A program made the translations under genes and the position numbers. The notes beneath the pieces are model-generated. The model was not told where the DNA came from, did no database searches, and saw only the letters and a list, made by a program, of their open reading frames with translations. A stretch of DNA of 64,000 nt. Origin: Lunularia cruciata. Taxonomy: Eukaryota; Streptophyta; Marchantiopsida; Lunulariales; Lunulariaceae. Location of the stretch: NCBI GenBank assembly GCA_948567375.1, contig OX419761.1:7318501-7382500 (forward strand). The letters are read 5' to 3'. Shown piece by piece: positions 36,271-47,010 of this stretch; within the stretch, counting starts at the first letter, position 1, and the number at the start of each line of letters is the position of its first letter.

Positions 36271-36279
36271 ATTTTTATA
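36271..36279 (-). promoter_or_regulatory. TATA-like box upstream of the LTR ORF
   Basis: Minus-strand CTCTATAAAAATTG sits about 27 bp before the ATG at 36252. Such a short distance leaves almost no leader, so either the RNA starts next to the ATG or translation uses the next conserved Met (MGGGKK). Confidence 0.6.
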
Positions 36280-36484
36280 GAGTTGCACTTCTTTGTCTTC
36301 CGTCGCTTCGAGTTTCTACCGAGAAATCACACCTCCGGCATGCACCTGTCACTATCATCCCACCTTCGCGCGTATGAGCTGCCAATTTTGAAACGGCCCC
36401 TTCTTGAATTTCTCGCCCCTACGAAAGGTTGTTAGACTGTCTTTGCCTCGGGTTGAGCTCCCCCGGAGCCAAAGACAATTTACT

Positions 36485-37900
36485 TCATATTGTATGCTGA
36501 CACGGCATTTCAGAGTACTTCGCCTTATGACCCGAAGTCACTTTACTTTGGGTTTCACCCCGAAGACAGTTTTCTTTGTCTTCTTTGGCCATACAGGCGC
36601 AATCCGACTTCTCTATACACTTCTTCTCCTTTATTTTGAAAAAAACAAAAAATGTGGGCACCACATAGCCCCTCCCTGAAATGTGAGCGTCCCCGCGAAC
36701 ATAGACCTTGGGTGTCTTAGAAACTTCCGAGTCTATGGTCCAATATCTCTGAACTCTCCACCCGTTTACTCGAGTGGCAAAAGGATTACCTTCCAAATCG
36801 ACAAGTTGCTTGGATCCATTTTCGTAAAGATGACGAACTCGATAGGGACCCATCCATCTCAAATGCAACTTGCCTAGAAAAAATATTCGGCGATTATCAT
36901 ATAACAAAACCAAATCCCCTTCTCGTACAGTCATAGGCTTGATTCTCTGATCGTGCCTGACTTTCCTCTGTGCTTGTACTTCTTTTGTGGTTTGCATTGC
37001 ATCGTCTCTTTTCTCTTCTAACCACATCAGTTGATGAATCCAAAGATCCTGACTTTCCTCTTCCGACATTCGTTCTTCGCACAGGACTCGATAAGTCGGA
37101 ACTTCAAATTCAACTGGTAGTATGGGATGCAAGCCATATGTCAAGAAGTATGGGGTTTGTTTGGTTGTAATCTTCTCTGTCGTCCGATAGGCCCATAACG
37201 CGGCTAGTAATTTTGTATCCCAGTCATAGGCATAATTGACAGTCACCTTATTCAAAATTTTACAAAGTAACCCATTCGCTTTTTCCGTTAAGCCATTTGC
37301 TTTTGGGTTATAAGGAGTCGTCTTCCGATGTTTAATCTGAAAATACTTGGTTAACTCCTCCATTACAGAGTTCAAAAAATGTGTTCCTCGGTCACTGACC
37401 AATTCAAAAGGACACCCATATCAGGAGATGATGTTTCAAAAGAAAAATTCCGCCATAGTTTCAGCATCATCTCTACGAGTTGCTTCCGCTTCAACCATCT
37501 TGGTAGCGTAATCAGTGCAAACCAAAATATAGCGCTTTCTTGTGACTCGGGTCATTGGTTGAATGGGACCCACAAAATCAATCCCCCATTTCTCAAAGGG
37601 GGCCAAAGGCAAAATTGGTTTCAAAGGCTATTGAGAAGTGGCCGTCGGGTTCCCCGTTCTCTGACACGCATCACAGCTTCAAATATGAGCATGTACATCT
37701 TTGTACATTGTAGGCCACCAATACCCTGCCGAAAGAATTTTCTTTACAGTATTCTTCAGAGCATAGTGTCCTCCCGATGCCTCGGAGTGTAAAGATTCAA
37801 TTACTCCTCCTACTTTGTATGACTCCAAGCATCGCCGAAGTACTTCGTCTTCGCCCATCTTAAATAAAATGTTGTGTTTAAGCTGGTATGGCCCCATTTT
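36485..37900 (-). pseudogene. pol: Integrase domain of the full-length element
   Basis: The last part of the gag-pol frame. It has an HHCC zinc finger (His pair from 37789, SCDAC at about 37670), a first Asp in GIDFVGP (37579), a second in SDRGTHF (37393) and Glu in ANGLTEKAN (37285). The second Asp and Glu are 35 residues apart, as in working integrases. A GPY/F block (MGPYRV) follows near 36870. Stops at about 37679, 37628, 37436 and 37421 replace Arg or Gln codons. No chromodomain follows; instead the frame runs through the PPT into the 3' LTR and ends at 36485, giving a tail of about 60 residues encoded by the LTR (VVPTFFVFFKIKEKKCIEKS). Confidence 0.9.
36666..36678 (-). other. Polypurine tract
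   Basis: Minus-strand CAGGGAGGGGCTA directly precedes the 3' LTR start TGTGGTGCCC. It lies inside the pol reading frame, where it encodes the SGRGY residues. Confidence 0.85.
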
Positions 37901-39379
37901 CCAGAGAAAGACTGCCCGCTGTTCCGGATCCATCCCCTTAGGACAATGGAGAGTATTTAGATAATTATATTCATCTGCATACCTCGTACTTCTCATTGCT
38001 GATAAGTGATACAACTCTTTGTCAGGGAACCGATTGTCAATTTCCCACTCCTGGTCTTGAGTGTCTAACCTGGACAGGAAGTCCGCATTCAAATGCAAAG
38101 CTCCCTTCCTCACTTGTACAGTATACGTGAACTCTTGTAATAACAAGATCCATCTTGCAATTCGTCCCGATAAATCTGCCTTCTTGACCAGATGTTGCAA
38201 TGCATAATGGTCAACATAGAAGACAAACTCATACCCCAACAAATAATGCCAAAATTTCTTGCAGGCATACACCATTCCAAGTGCTTCTCTTTCCGTTGTC
38301 GAATAATTTTTTTCAGAAACTAAAAGTTGTCGGCTGGCATAATACACCGGGTAGTCTTTCTTCTTCTCGTCCTTCTGACTTAAGACAACCCCGATGGCCA
38401 TGGATGAAGTGTCCACATACACATGAAAAGGGACGTCCCAATTTGGGGCCCTCATGACTGGTGCTTCAACCAGTTTCTTCTTCAACACCCGGAAGGCTTC
38501 TTCTTGATGTGCTTCCCACAGATAGTCTTTGGATTTCTTCAGAAGCTTTGTAAGTGGTGCAGCAAGCACTGCATAGTTTGACACGAAGCGTCTGTAATAT
38601 CCAACATGTCCCAAGAAGGCTCTCAGCTCCCGGATGTTCTTTGGGGATTCCAAAGCTGCGATTATTTTAACCTTCTCAACATCGACTTCAATACCTCGGC
38701 TTGACACCCGATGCCCCAGAAGAATTCCCTCCTTCATTGCAAAGAAGCATTTCTTCGGGTGTAATGACAAGCCGGCAAAACGACACCTTTCAAACGTTTG
38801 GCAAAGGTAATCTCTATGTACATCCCGTCGTCCAAACACACAAAAGTCATCAATAAAAACTTCGACAAATTTGCGCAGGAAATCTTTGAAGATCGAATTC
38901 ATCATCCGCTGGAAAGTAGCGGGAGCATTACACAACCCAAAGGGCATTTGATTGTAAGCGAAAGTGCCCCAATCGGTCGTGAATGTAGTTTTATCCTTGT
39001 CTTCTTCTCAAATGGATACTTGATTGTACCCTGAAAATCCATCGAGAAAACTATAACAAGGATGCCCAGCTACCTGATCTAAGCTAGTATCGGTAAAAGG
39101 CAAGGGATGATGATCTTTCTTTGTGACTGTGTTCAATTTTTGGAAGTCTTGGCACACTCGGATCTTCCCTGTTTTCTTCTTTGGGACAATGACAATGGGG
39201 GAGACCCATTCACTGCTTAAGACAGGGAAGATGATTCCGGCCCCTAAGTACTTATCGATTTCATCTTTTACTAAGAGCGAGTACTTCGGGTTCAGGCGGT
39301 ATTGTCGCTGCCGAACCGGAACTGCACCTTCAATCAAATCAATCCGGTGTTCTCCAAATTCTCGTGGAATACCCGGCAT
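37900..39379 (-). pseudogene. pol: Reverse transcriptase and RNase H domains of the full-length element
   Basis: Same frame as gag. The RT starts with MPGIPREFGEHRIDL, then VCQDFQKLNTVT, FLDGFSGYNQV (first catalytic Asp), MPFGLCNAPATFQ (38947) and the catalytic FIDD box (38857-38846). FLGHVGYYRRFV ends the RT. RNase H has its first Asp in YVDTSSMAIG (38411), Glu in TTEREALGMVYACKKF and a further Asp in VDHYALQHL. All catalytic positions are present. The stops in this part are at 39392 and 39008, the first at the Trp of FAWS, the second at an Arg codon after YNQVSI. Confidence 0.92.
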
Positions 39380-40493
39380 TTGATCAATCGACTAGGCGAA
39401 TACATCCTGGAATTCTATAAACAGGGCAGTGTATCCTGCCAACTCCTCCGAAGTAACTATCTTCGAGATTTTTAAAATTTTTCGTTCAGTGAGTAACACC
39501 TCTTGACAGTCATCGGGGTTGATGACTCCTTCAACGTGGCTTACTCGGCTTATCCCGAGGCGAGCGGCCATCAAACCCCCTCCCTCCAAGTCAGGTTCAC
39601 CCGAGGCAAGGTCATATGGATCTTCGTCGTCAGCCTCTACCTCGTAGCATTCCAAGTAATTAACTTGGACTTCTTCTTCGGATTTGTCTGAAGACGAAGA
39701 CGATGAATCTTCGGACTCGTCCTCCTCTTCTGACGAACTTGTTTCCCCGAGATGGGGAACCTTTGTCCAACTCACAGTCACCAGCTTTTGATCCTTGGAC
39801 GAAATGTCCTTGAATCTGAACTTCTGCTGATGCCAATCCACTACAACTTGGGCACTATACAACCAGGGTCTGCCGATCAACAGAGGGTAACCAGTTTTTG
39901 TCACTGGCCGCAACACGATGTAATTCAACTTGAAGGGTACCCCTCCAATGATCATGGTAATGTTCGATAGCATGCCCAAGGGCCATCTCCTGGTTTTGTC
40001 TGCAAACTTCAAAACTCGGGGTGTTGGTTCAAACGTATGATACCCGAGTCGATTTGCAGTATCTATAGTCATGACATTCACACCGGACCCAGAGTCAATG
40101 GGTATCGATGTGATCATGCAACCTGCAATCTCCGCGTCTACCTCGGGAGATCCCAAATCTTCTTGTTCAATACAATAGATAACAGGCAAGTCCTTCTTTG
40201 ACATCGACCTCACCTTCTTGAGAGCCGAATTAAGCTATCTCTTGTACAACTTGTTATCTTCCCACAATTGCTTAAATGTTACATTGGCATTTGTGGTGGC
40301 TAAGTCGGCTACAATATCATATTGGGGAACTCCTCCCAATTTGACCGTCTTCATCTTCGGCTTTGAGTCCAAGGACTCTCCATGCTCCCTCTTGACTTCG
40401 GGACGCTTCAAAATGGTGACGGGCTTGCTGATGGCCTTAACCCGAGCTTCCTTGGGTTGGCCTACCTCGGCTTGAATCAGATCTTTTACTTCG
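39380..40493 (-). pseudogene. pol: Aspartic protease region of the full-length element
   Basis: The retroviral-type protease motif IPIDSGSGVNVM has its catalytic Asp at 40096. ADKTRRWPLG and YPLLIGRPWL follow, as in Ty3/gypsy proteases. A Ser/Glu-rich acidic linker (about 39660-39740) joins it to RT. A TAG at 40235 and TGA at 40496 interrupt the frame upstream; both fit one C-to-T change of CAG or CGA. Same frame as gag and RT, so a single polyprotein was made, with no frameshift between gag and pol. Confidence 0.9.
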
Positions 40494-40495
40494 GA

Positions 40496-42748
40496 TCAGA
40501 TGTCCGCCGGAAAAATTGGAGACTTTGTCTTTGTCTCTTCTTCCAAACTCAGTTCCCGAGTCTTGAGTAATGCCTCCGTTAATTCTTTCTGCAAGGCTTT
40601 AGCTTTAGCTTTTGCAAGGATCTTTTCCTCCTTGGCCGAAAGAATTGCTTTTGGGCGCTGTCTCTTTGCCTTTCGAGAAGACGACGAGGTCATACTCAGT
40701 TCTTTGGGATCACGCTTCTTCTTGGTGGAGCGTGTCTCAACTTTCAAAATTTCAAGGTCTGGCCATTCTCCTTCTGAGGCCGGACTCCCTTTGTGAGGTC
40801 TTTCTTCCTCAAGAGTTATACAATTTACATTTGTATCCCCCTTCGGCTGAAGTGCTGCACGCTCAGCGGGGGTCTGTACATATTTTACAAGAGGCTTTGG
40901 GTTTGGCGGGTGAGGGCATTGGTTGCCCGTATGCCCCGATCCTTTACAATTTCCACACAGGGGAACGTACCCAATTTGCCTTCTTGGCTCGGGACAATTT
41001 GGAGACCAATGTCCCATTGAGCCACAATTATAACAGGCTCCGAGCGCAACATTCTGAGGGTGATTTTGGTTGCTCATCGGTGGTCTTCGTGCAGGAGCAT
41101 TGGGGTTATACTCCCTGGGTCCAAACCTCAGACCTTGATATGATGTGCTTGGTTGAGGCTGTACCTCCTAAGTTTGATACACCGCCTCTTCATCATCGTC
41201 TTGGTTCCATCCCGGAACCCAATCAATTTGCTGCACCGGGAATGCATTACGAGTATTGCATTCTGTGTTGGTGTGGCCGGATTTTCCACATGCGGTGCAC
41301 CACACATTAGATCGTCCAAATGCTGGGGCCTTTCTTTGGTCCTTAGCCCCAATCATTTGGATCTTGAAATCCAAAAAATCCTTGATGAGGGCATCCAGCT
41401 TCGTATCCGCCTTATGTACACTCTTGGCTGGTGGAGTCACTTGTTTCTTGCCTCCACATCTTCTGACTCGTCTTGGCTTTGATTCTTCTTCGGATTCCGA
41501 AGAAGAGCTTGAAGACGTAGAGGATTCGTCCAAAGAAGGGGAGGTACTGCACGAAGCTCTCCTTCTGGGCTTCTTGCCCTTCTTCTCCCGATTTCTCCGG
41601 TTACCAGCAGAGTGAGAGTGTGCCGCTTCATAACGAGCGACATGTTTGAGTACTTTATCGAGGGAAGTTACGTTCCTCTCCCTGGCAAAGATTTGTATCT
41701 CTGGTGACATGCCCCCAAGGAACCAGGTAATGGCTTGGGCATCGGAGTATCCCACCACCCCCGATTGCTTGGGAACTCGGTTCAATAATGCCATGAACCG
41801 CTCACAGTAGTCTCTCAACTTCTCCTTCTTGCCCCGGTCCAAATCGTTTAGTGCCGCAAAGACACTCGTATCATAGTCAACCTCCCGGAATCGTTCCAGG
41901 AAGTTGTTTCTCAAGTCTGCCCAGTCCGATGGTACAAACTCCTTCTGAGTCACATGAGTGTCCCAGCTCCGAGCTTTCTTGCGAAGCAGACTTGGAAAAA
42001 TTCTTAGTCGATCCGCCAAGTCATGCTCCTTGTTAGCAAAGGAGATGACTTCAAATTCTTCGATGAATTCATCGGGGTCTTCGTCTTGTTCCGTCCCCTT
42101 ATACTTCTGATAGGCGTGTCGGGTGACAAGAAGCGAAGTCATCGTTTGATGCACTGGGATCGGCTGAGGTAATGTAGAACTTGACGGAACGGAAGAATTG
42201 GCTGGAATTGACGCCGTGTTGTCAGCCCAGGGATTCCAATTCGTCAAATTCAACGCAGGGTCTTCTTTGACAATTTCTACTCTGAGAGGGTCGACTTCAA
42301 CCCGAGTGGAAGATTCAGGATCAACACCTTCAATAGGTTCTTCCAAATTCCTTCGGGACAACCGAGGAATTGTTTGTACAAGATGTTGACACTCATCTTC
42401 AGTAAGTGTGCGTGCTGTCTTTTCTCGAACAAAGGTCTTCAAGGACACAACTTCCTTTACAGCTCTAGGGGAAGTTGGTGTATTGGGCCGCAATGCATAT
42501 GTTTGCCCACTCGATTCTTTCTTCTTCTTGGAAGAAGAGGGAGATGCGAAGTAGCCTTGCCAACCGCCTTTGCGTTTCTTGTGATCAAGTTCTCGTAGGG
42601 CTTCTTGCACTTCATGAAGGAGTTGAAACTCTAACGCCTCTCGCTCAGTTTCGTCAACGATGGATGGGATGTTCAGACGTTTGTCTTCTTCACGCTGAAG
42701 TGCTCGTCTTTGAGCTCTCTCTTCCCGTTGTTCTTTCAATCCAGACAT
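40496..42748 (-). pseudogene. gag: gag of the full-length element, with three CCHC knuckles
   Basis: ATG at 42748, 88 bp from the LTR and just after the PBS. A charged N-terminus is followed by a retrotransposon gag core (residues about 230-340, with RKKARSWDTHV, WADLRNNFLERF and AITWFLGGM), then an Arg/Ser-rich acidic stretch. Three CCHC zinc knuckles follow: CTACGKSGHTNTEC (41299-41258), CYNCGSMGHWSPNC (41035-40994) and CGNCKGSGHTGNQC (40957-40916). A Lys-rich helix leads to protease. A TAG at 41168 splits the knuckles; it matches a decayed CAG. Three knuckles is more than the one or two usual in plant gag. Confidence 0.9.
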
Positions 42749-42810
42749 TCATATTGCCTTGATACCCAGTGTTCAATTTGGCTTTGTATTCTTCCACTTC
42801 CGAGATTTGT

Positions 42811-42829
42811 ATCCCCGGTAGCGGCGCCA
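42811..42829 (-). other. Primer-binding site (tRNA-Asp type)
   Basis: Minus-strand TGGCGCCGCTACCGGGGAT lies 7 bp inside the 5' LTR end. It is close to the plant tRNA-Asp type site TGGCGCCGTTGCCGGGGA known from Athila-like elements, with two differences. Confidence 0.75.
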
Positions 42830-42836
42830 AAAATCA

Positions 42837-43359
42837 TGTGACAACCCGGCAAATATCACTTTTGCGGTAATTAGGTAAGTAAAGTTCGTTCCCGCAGAGA
42901 TACAGTCAGAAATGTCCAAATACGAAGTCAAACAGTAACCTGTAGTTCTTCTTGGTTGCGTCTTTAATCTCTCAAGTAGAAACCACACCCAGAAGAGAGT
43001 AACAAGCACTGACTCGCAGTCTTGTCACAAATTCACACTCCTTAATCACAACTCCATCAAATCTTTCCAAACAATCTTGATTTGTGATGATTCAGGCTCT
43101 CCCGAAAGTGGCACTTCATTGCAAAACGACTTCGCCTCAAAATTGTGTTCCACCCTTCCACTGAAGGCACAACTTCCTCGATCGAAATTGCTTCACATCA
43201 ACTTTGCACTGCACTCACAAATGCAGAATACTACCAACACTACAATTCCTCTCAGATCTGTCAAGGCATTGCTTCAATTGCACTTCACTCAGGATCAAAC
43301 ACACAAAATGAAGATCAAGGCTGTGGAATCCAACATCCAACAAGCACTCTGACTTGCAC
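42837..43359 (-). repeat. Truncated 5' LTR (R/U5 part only)
   Basis: It matches the last 523 bp of the 3' LTR and then stops at 43359 in unrelated sequence. About 3.25 kb of LTR, including the ORF and both TATA-like boxes, is missing. No target duplication to the left flank (ccagg) can be checked for that reason. Confidence 0.9.
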
Positions 43360-44480
43360 AAAGATTCTTTCAATGTGACATTGCCATTGATCATGTGCAT
43401 CTTTTCCTAGAAAATGCAATCCCAAAAAAATCCAAAATCTACTATCTATGTGGCTTTTCTATTTCATGGTACTTTCAATGCTCCATCATTCCCAAAACCT
43501 TTCCTCACATGGACTTGCTTGTTTAGAATGTCAAGGGTAACGTCCTTGATAATGTGAAAATTTCTTGCCTAAATAGTCAAGCACTTATTCCCGCTAAACA
43601 CCAAAGGTAACTTCCTCAACTCAATGCAAATTTCATAAGCAAGTACTCAGACACACACTCTTCTTGCAAGATTCCTCACCTATACTCAACCAAGTATGCA
43701 ATCAAAGATGGAAGAAAAATCCATTCAACACAAAGACTTATAAGAGATGTTTGAGCTAAATGCTTCACTCATGAAAGAAGTGGACCTCATTTTTATGGGT
43801 CACAACCTATTATATACAATTTCTTAACTATCAACAAAAAAAGACTGATGGTTGAGGATGCCGATTATATCCTAATTGCTCCTACTCCACTTAATGTTAA
43901 TCCTACTTATTGATTTTATCCTAAGTGCAATAAAGATGTGTCCACAAAACTATTGGTAATCATAATGACTCCTTATCATTTATTGCGTATGTACTTACAC
44001 TACTACATTCATTGGCTACAAAATTAGTGCTAAGTCAAAGAGTATTTATAGATGAAGATGTAAATTGGGGTGTTCAAGGCCAAAGAGAATTTTAGGCCAA
44101 GGATGCATTCTATACTTAACATATTTCTACTTATTTCCCTTGGGCTAACAATTATCTTCTTCTTAAAAGCTATTGCAAAGGGCTTTTTTTTCTTTTGCAA
44201 ATCTTAATCAATGGGTCAACTTGTTCTTGATACCCTACAATTTCCAATGGTAGCACTTTCATGGTTTCTCTCCTTCAAACTTCTTTGGCGTGTGCTCCAT
44301 CAACCTATCAACTAACTACTACAATTGCTTGTTTAAGTAGGTCTTCATGGTCAAAGCACGTGCTTGGGATCTGGATTCCTAAGCCTTCATTTTCTCCAAG
44401 TAGACTTCTATTATCTCCTTTGCAATCTCTTCTAGATGGTCCCATGCTATCTCCATCTTTGCCAAAGTAACTATCTTCTT
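43360..44480 (-). repeat. Decayed LTR-like stretch, probably family 2
   Basis: It has a TATA-like box on the minus strand (tgtatataatagg) near 43810-43825 and faint similarity to the R-like parts at 800-1000. It lies downstream of the family-2 ORF relic in minus-strand order, where R/U5 would be expected (inference). No clear gene. Confidence 0.3.
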
Positions 44481-47010
44481 AGATGAATTGGTCCTTTTGC
44501 TCTCTCATCTCATATACAATTTCCTCTTGAATAATAGGCTTCTCTCTATCATGTTTGTCCTCCTTTTTTGTAACAAAATAGAGTTTACCAATGAGTTTGT
44601 CAAGGCTAACTAAGTAGCAAATAGGCCAAATTGGCCTAGAATATTCTAGAGTATCTAAGAAGCTATTTGGTACCTTCCAAGTATTGGGTAACGTGCATGT
44701 CAAGTGGTGACTTATAGGAGGAAGCTTCTTGGGAAGCTTTCTAGCTAGCTTAGTTTGCACTCCGAGTAGGTAGCTTCTAGAAGGAAGCTTCTTGAGAAAC
44801 CTCCAACTAACTTAGCTTGCACGCCAAGTAGGCAGCTTTTAGAAGGAAGCTTCTTGGTTAACTTGGCTTGCACTCCAAGAAACTGGCTTTAGGAAGCTTC
44901 TTGAGAAGTTTCTCAAGAGCTCTGCATGCTCCCTAAAGCCCAAGCTCATGCTAGGCATTTGGAGTTCCCCTCATTCAAGTGTCCCAATGTGATCTTCCAT
45001 TCCCCTATTTCTCTCCTCAAGCTCAATCTTTACATTTTTTTTATAAGGCCTCTATGAACTTCTTTACTTGGGTATTAGCTACTTGTAGCTCCTCCTGATG
45101 GCAAACTTCTATTGACATGAGAGACATCCATACCTTCTCTACTTCTGCTTTAAGTGCATCAATCTCTTCCTCTTGAGTCTTTACTTATTCTTCCAACTTG
45201 AGGCATTGGTGCGCTTCTTCCTCTTTCAATTTGGATATCTTCTTCCTTAATGTCTGTTCTTGATTGATCGCCTTCCTCAAGGCATGAATTTCTTTCCTGA
45301 ATTTGGCTGCCTCTTGTGCCAAGTTGTTACTTTTTTTTCCCATCTCCAAATGCTGGGCATGAATGTCTTGCAATTCTTCCCTTGCCTTCATCTTTTCTTC
45401 AACTCCTCCTTGCATGAGTTAATGAATATGTTGGACAAGGGTCACATGGTCAATGATTCCCTTTTTGGATTTTATGTAGATGGGAAGAAGTTGCTCCATC
45501 AGTTCAAGAGCCATGCCCACCTTGTACACTATCAATTGGGAAAGTGGCATTACTACAATTTGTGTAATCTCCTTCTTGCTTAAGCTTCTTAAGCCCACTC
45601 TCTACTCTCTTGATGTATACAAAGATTGTTGGCTCTTAGCGCTCAGATATCAATTTGGTTGGGATGGGTGTCTTTATGTTGGACAATCCTTCATTCTACC
45701 TTTGATCATTTTGGTGAAGCTTGTCTTTGGTTTGGAGAGTAGCATCGTCTTGACATAAACCTACATCTTCTACCTCAAGTACTTCTTTTGCATGAAGGAC
45801 AATTTCTTCTCTTAACTCTACTTCTCCTATGGTTGGGAAAAAATGAGGATTTGTCATCCCTAAACCCTCTACTATGCTTTTCTTTGGGCTAGAAGGTTTG
45901 GCTTTGTGGTCATAGTGCCCAAGTGTGGATGTTAACTTTTCCTCTTGAAAATTGGCCATTTGGGGAAGAGTTGGGGCTAGGGTGAATTGTACTTCTCTAC
46001 CTTTTAGATCTTCTACTATGTCTTTGTCAAACAAGATGAAAATCCTTGTAAAGGATTGCTCTCTTGTTGTGGGTGTAGGATACAATTGTGGTCCTACTTC
46101 TCCTTCTTGGAATTCTTCTTCTTTGTCCTCTTCTTCCTCTTCCTCTAAGAGGAATCTCCTTGTCCTCTTGGTAGCCTTTGCTTGTGGCCTAGAAAGGGTA
46201 TTGTGTCATTTTGTGAGAATGAGCTTTGCAACAATTTCCTCATGCCTTTGCTTCTTGAAACCCAAGGTGTTTGAAGCTTCCTTCACTTCCATAAATTTTT
46301 CTATACAAGCAAATTCCACATCCACCTTAGCATATTTGCATACCATTAGTGATCCTTCAAGGCTCATTGAAATGTCCTTTTGGGAAGAAGTGGCCAGGGT
46401 ACTTCTTCTTCTCTTATGCAGTCAAAAATTGCATGCCCGTGTAGAAATAGAAACAAATAGGGAGATGAAAGTTACTCCACCTTCTTTGTTCATTGGTCTT
46501 GCAAGCTCTCTTGTCCTTGCTCAGAACATTGCTGCCCAATTCAAAAGTGTTTCTTGGTACAAATACTCAATTGGCTATGTTTTAGATAAGTTGTTCATTT
46601 GGACTTGAACAACTTCATAACCAAATCCACCAAGATCCTTAATTTTGGGGACAAACCAACTGTTGTTAGTCTCCCTCTCACAAAAGGTAGATTTAAATTT
46701 GGCCTCAAAGACCAAATATGGCCTAGTCCACATGTTATCCAAAGTCATGCCATTTGGAGATGAATTGCTAAGCTCTAACACTTTTTGCCAATGTTCTTCT
46801 GTCCAAGCAAAAAGGTTTCCTCTCAAATTGATCAGCTTGGGGTCTTGGTTTAACTTGAATTTCATGCAACATATCACGATCACTCAATTCCCAATTCCAT
46901 AACAATAATGTGAGCTTCTTGCTGCAAACCAACTCTTGTCTACAATACAAGTCAAACTTGAGTAATCTTGGGGACTTAATTATGAAACATGGAGCCCTGC
47001 ACATCCTTTA
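44480..47010 (-). pseudogene. Family-2 LTR-type ORF, distant homologue of the family-1 LTR ORF
   Basis: Minus-strand frames give KFDLYCRQELVCSKKLTLLLWNW then DMLHEI (46870-46950), and RGNLFAWTEEHWQKVLELS (46760-46820). They align with RLDVVARIKVLSRLRITFLAWNW...FMTEI and RGNPARWTESDWRLVLGKE of family 1. GFGYEVVQVQM aligns with NGYKVESYKDP. An acidic hinge lies at about 46090-46170 and a coiled coil at 45185-45415 (EEKMKAREELQDIHAQHLEMGKK) and about 44970-45060. Frameshifts and stops break it. Domain order equals the family-1 ORF, so both families carry versions of one gene. Confidence 0.65.
44590..44970 (-). repeat. Tandem repeat with aagcttctt units (inverted relative of 5063-5515)
   Basis: Units of about 60 bp with 'gaagcttcttg.gaa' and 'cttagcttgca' words repeat about four times. 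The stretch is the reverse complement of that at 5100-5515 including flanks. Confidence 0.55.

Larger units (their letters stand above)
32891..36665 (-). repeat. 3' LTR of the full-length element, with internal ORF
   Basis: 3775 bp, from TGTGGTGCCCACA after the PPT (36665) to TTGTCACA (32891). It aligns end to end with the solo LTRs at 11348-15126 and 26761-30558, so its unusual length and internal ORF belong to the family and are not an insertion here. Confidence 0.93.
32891..43359 (-). mobile_element. Near full-length family-1 LTR retrotransposon
   Basis: The element has, in minus-strand order: a truncated 5' LTR (42837-43359), PBS, gag-pol (42748 to 36485), PPT and a complete 3' LTR (32891-36665). 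The two LTRs can be compared over 523 bp and differ at about 23 sites by my count (roughly 95-96% identity), nearly all transitions. RT, RNase H and integrase wording, and a PBS of tRNA-Asp type, place it near the non-chromoviral Ogre/Tat/Athila side of plant Ty3/gypsy elements (from family knowledge). It lacks a chromodomain. It is dead: stops in gag-pol and loss of most of the 5' LTR. Confidence 0.9.

Noticed and set aside
40500-41615. Plus-strand open frames across gag
   Set aside because: They are shadows of the minus-strand gag frame, which has knuckles and gag-core motifs.
43145-43378. Open frame in the 5' LTR remnant, also present in every LTR near the R/U5 part
   Set aside because: It is open in several copies on both strands, but frames and starts vary between copies and it lies in presumed untranslated R/U5.
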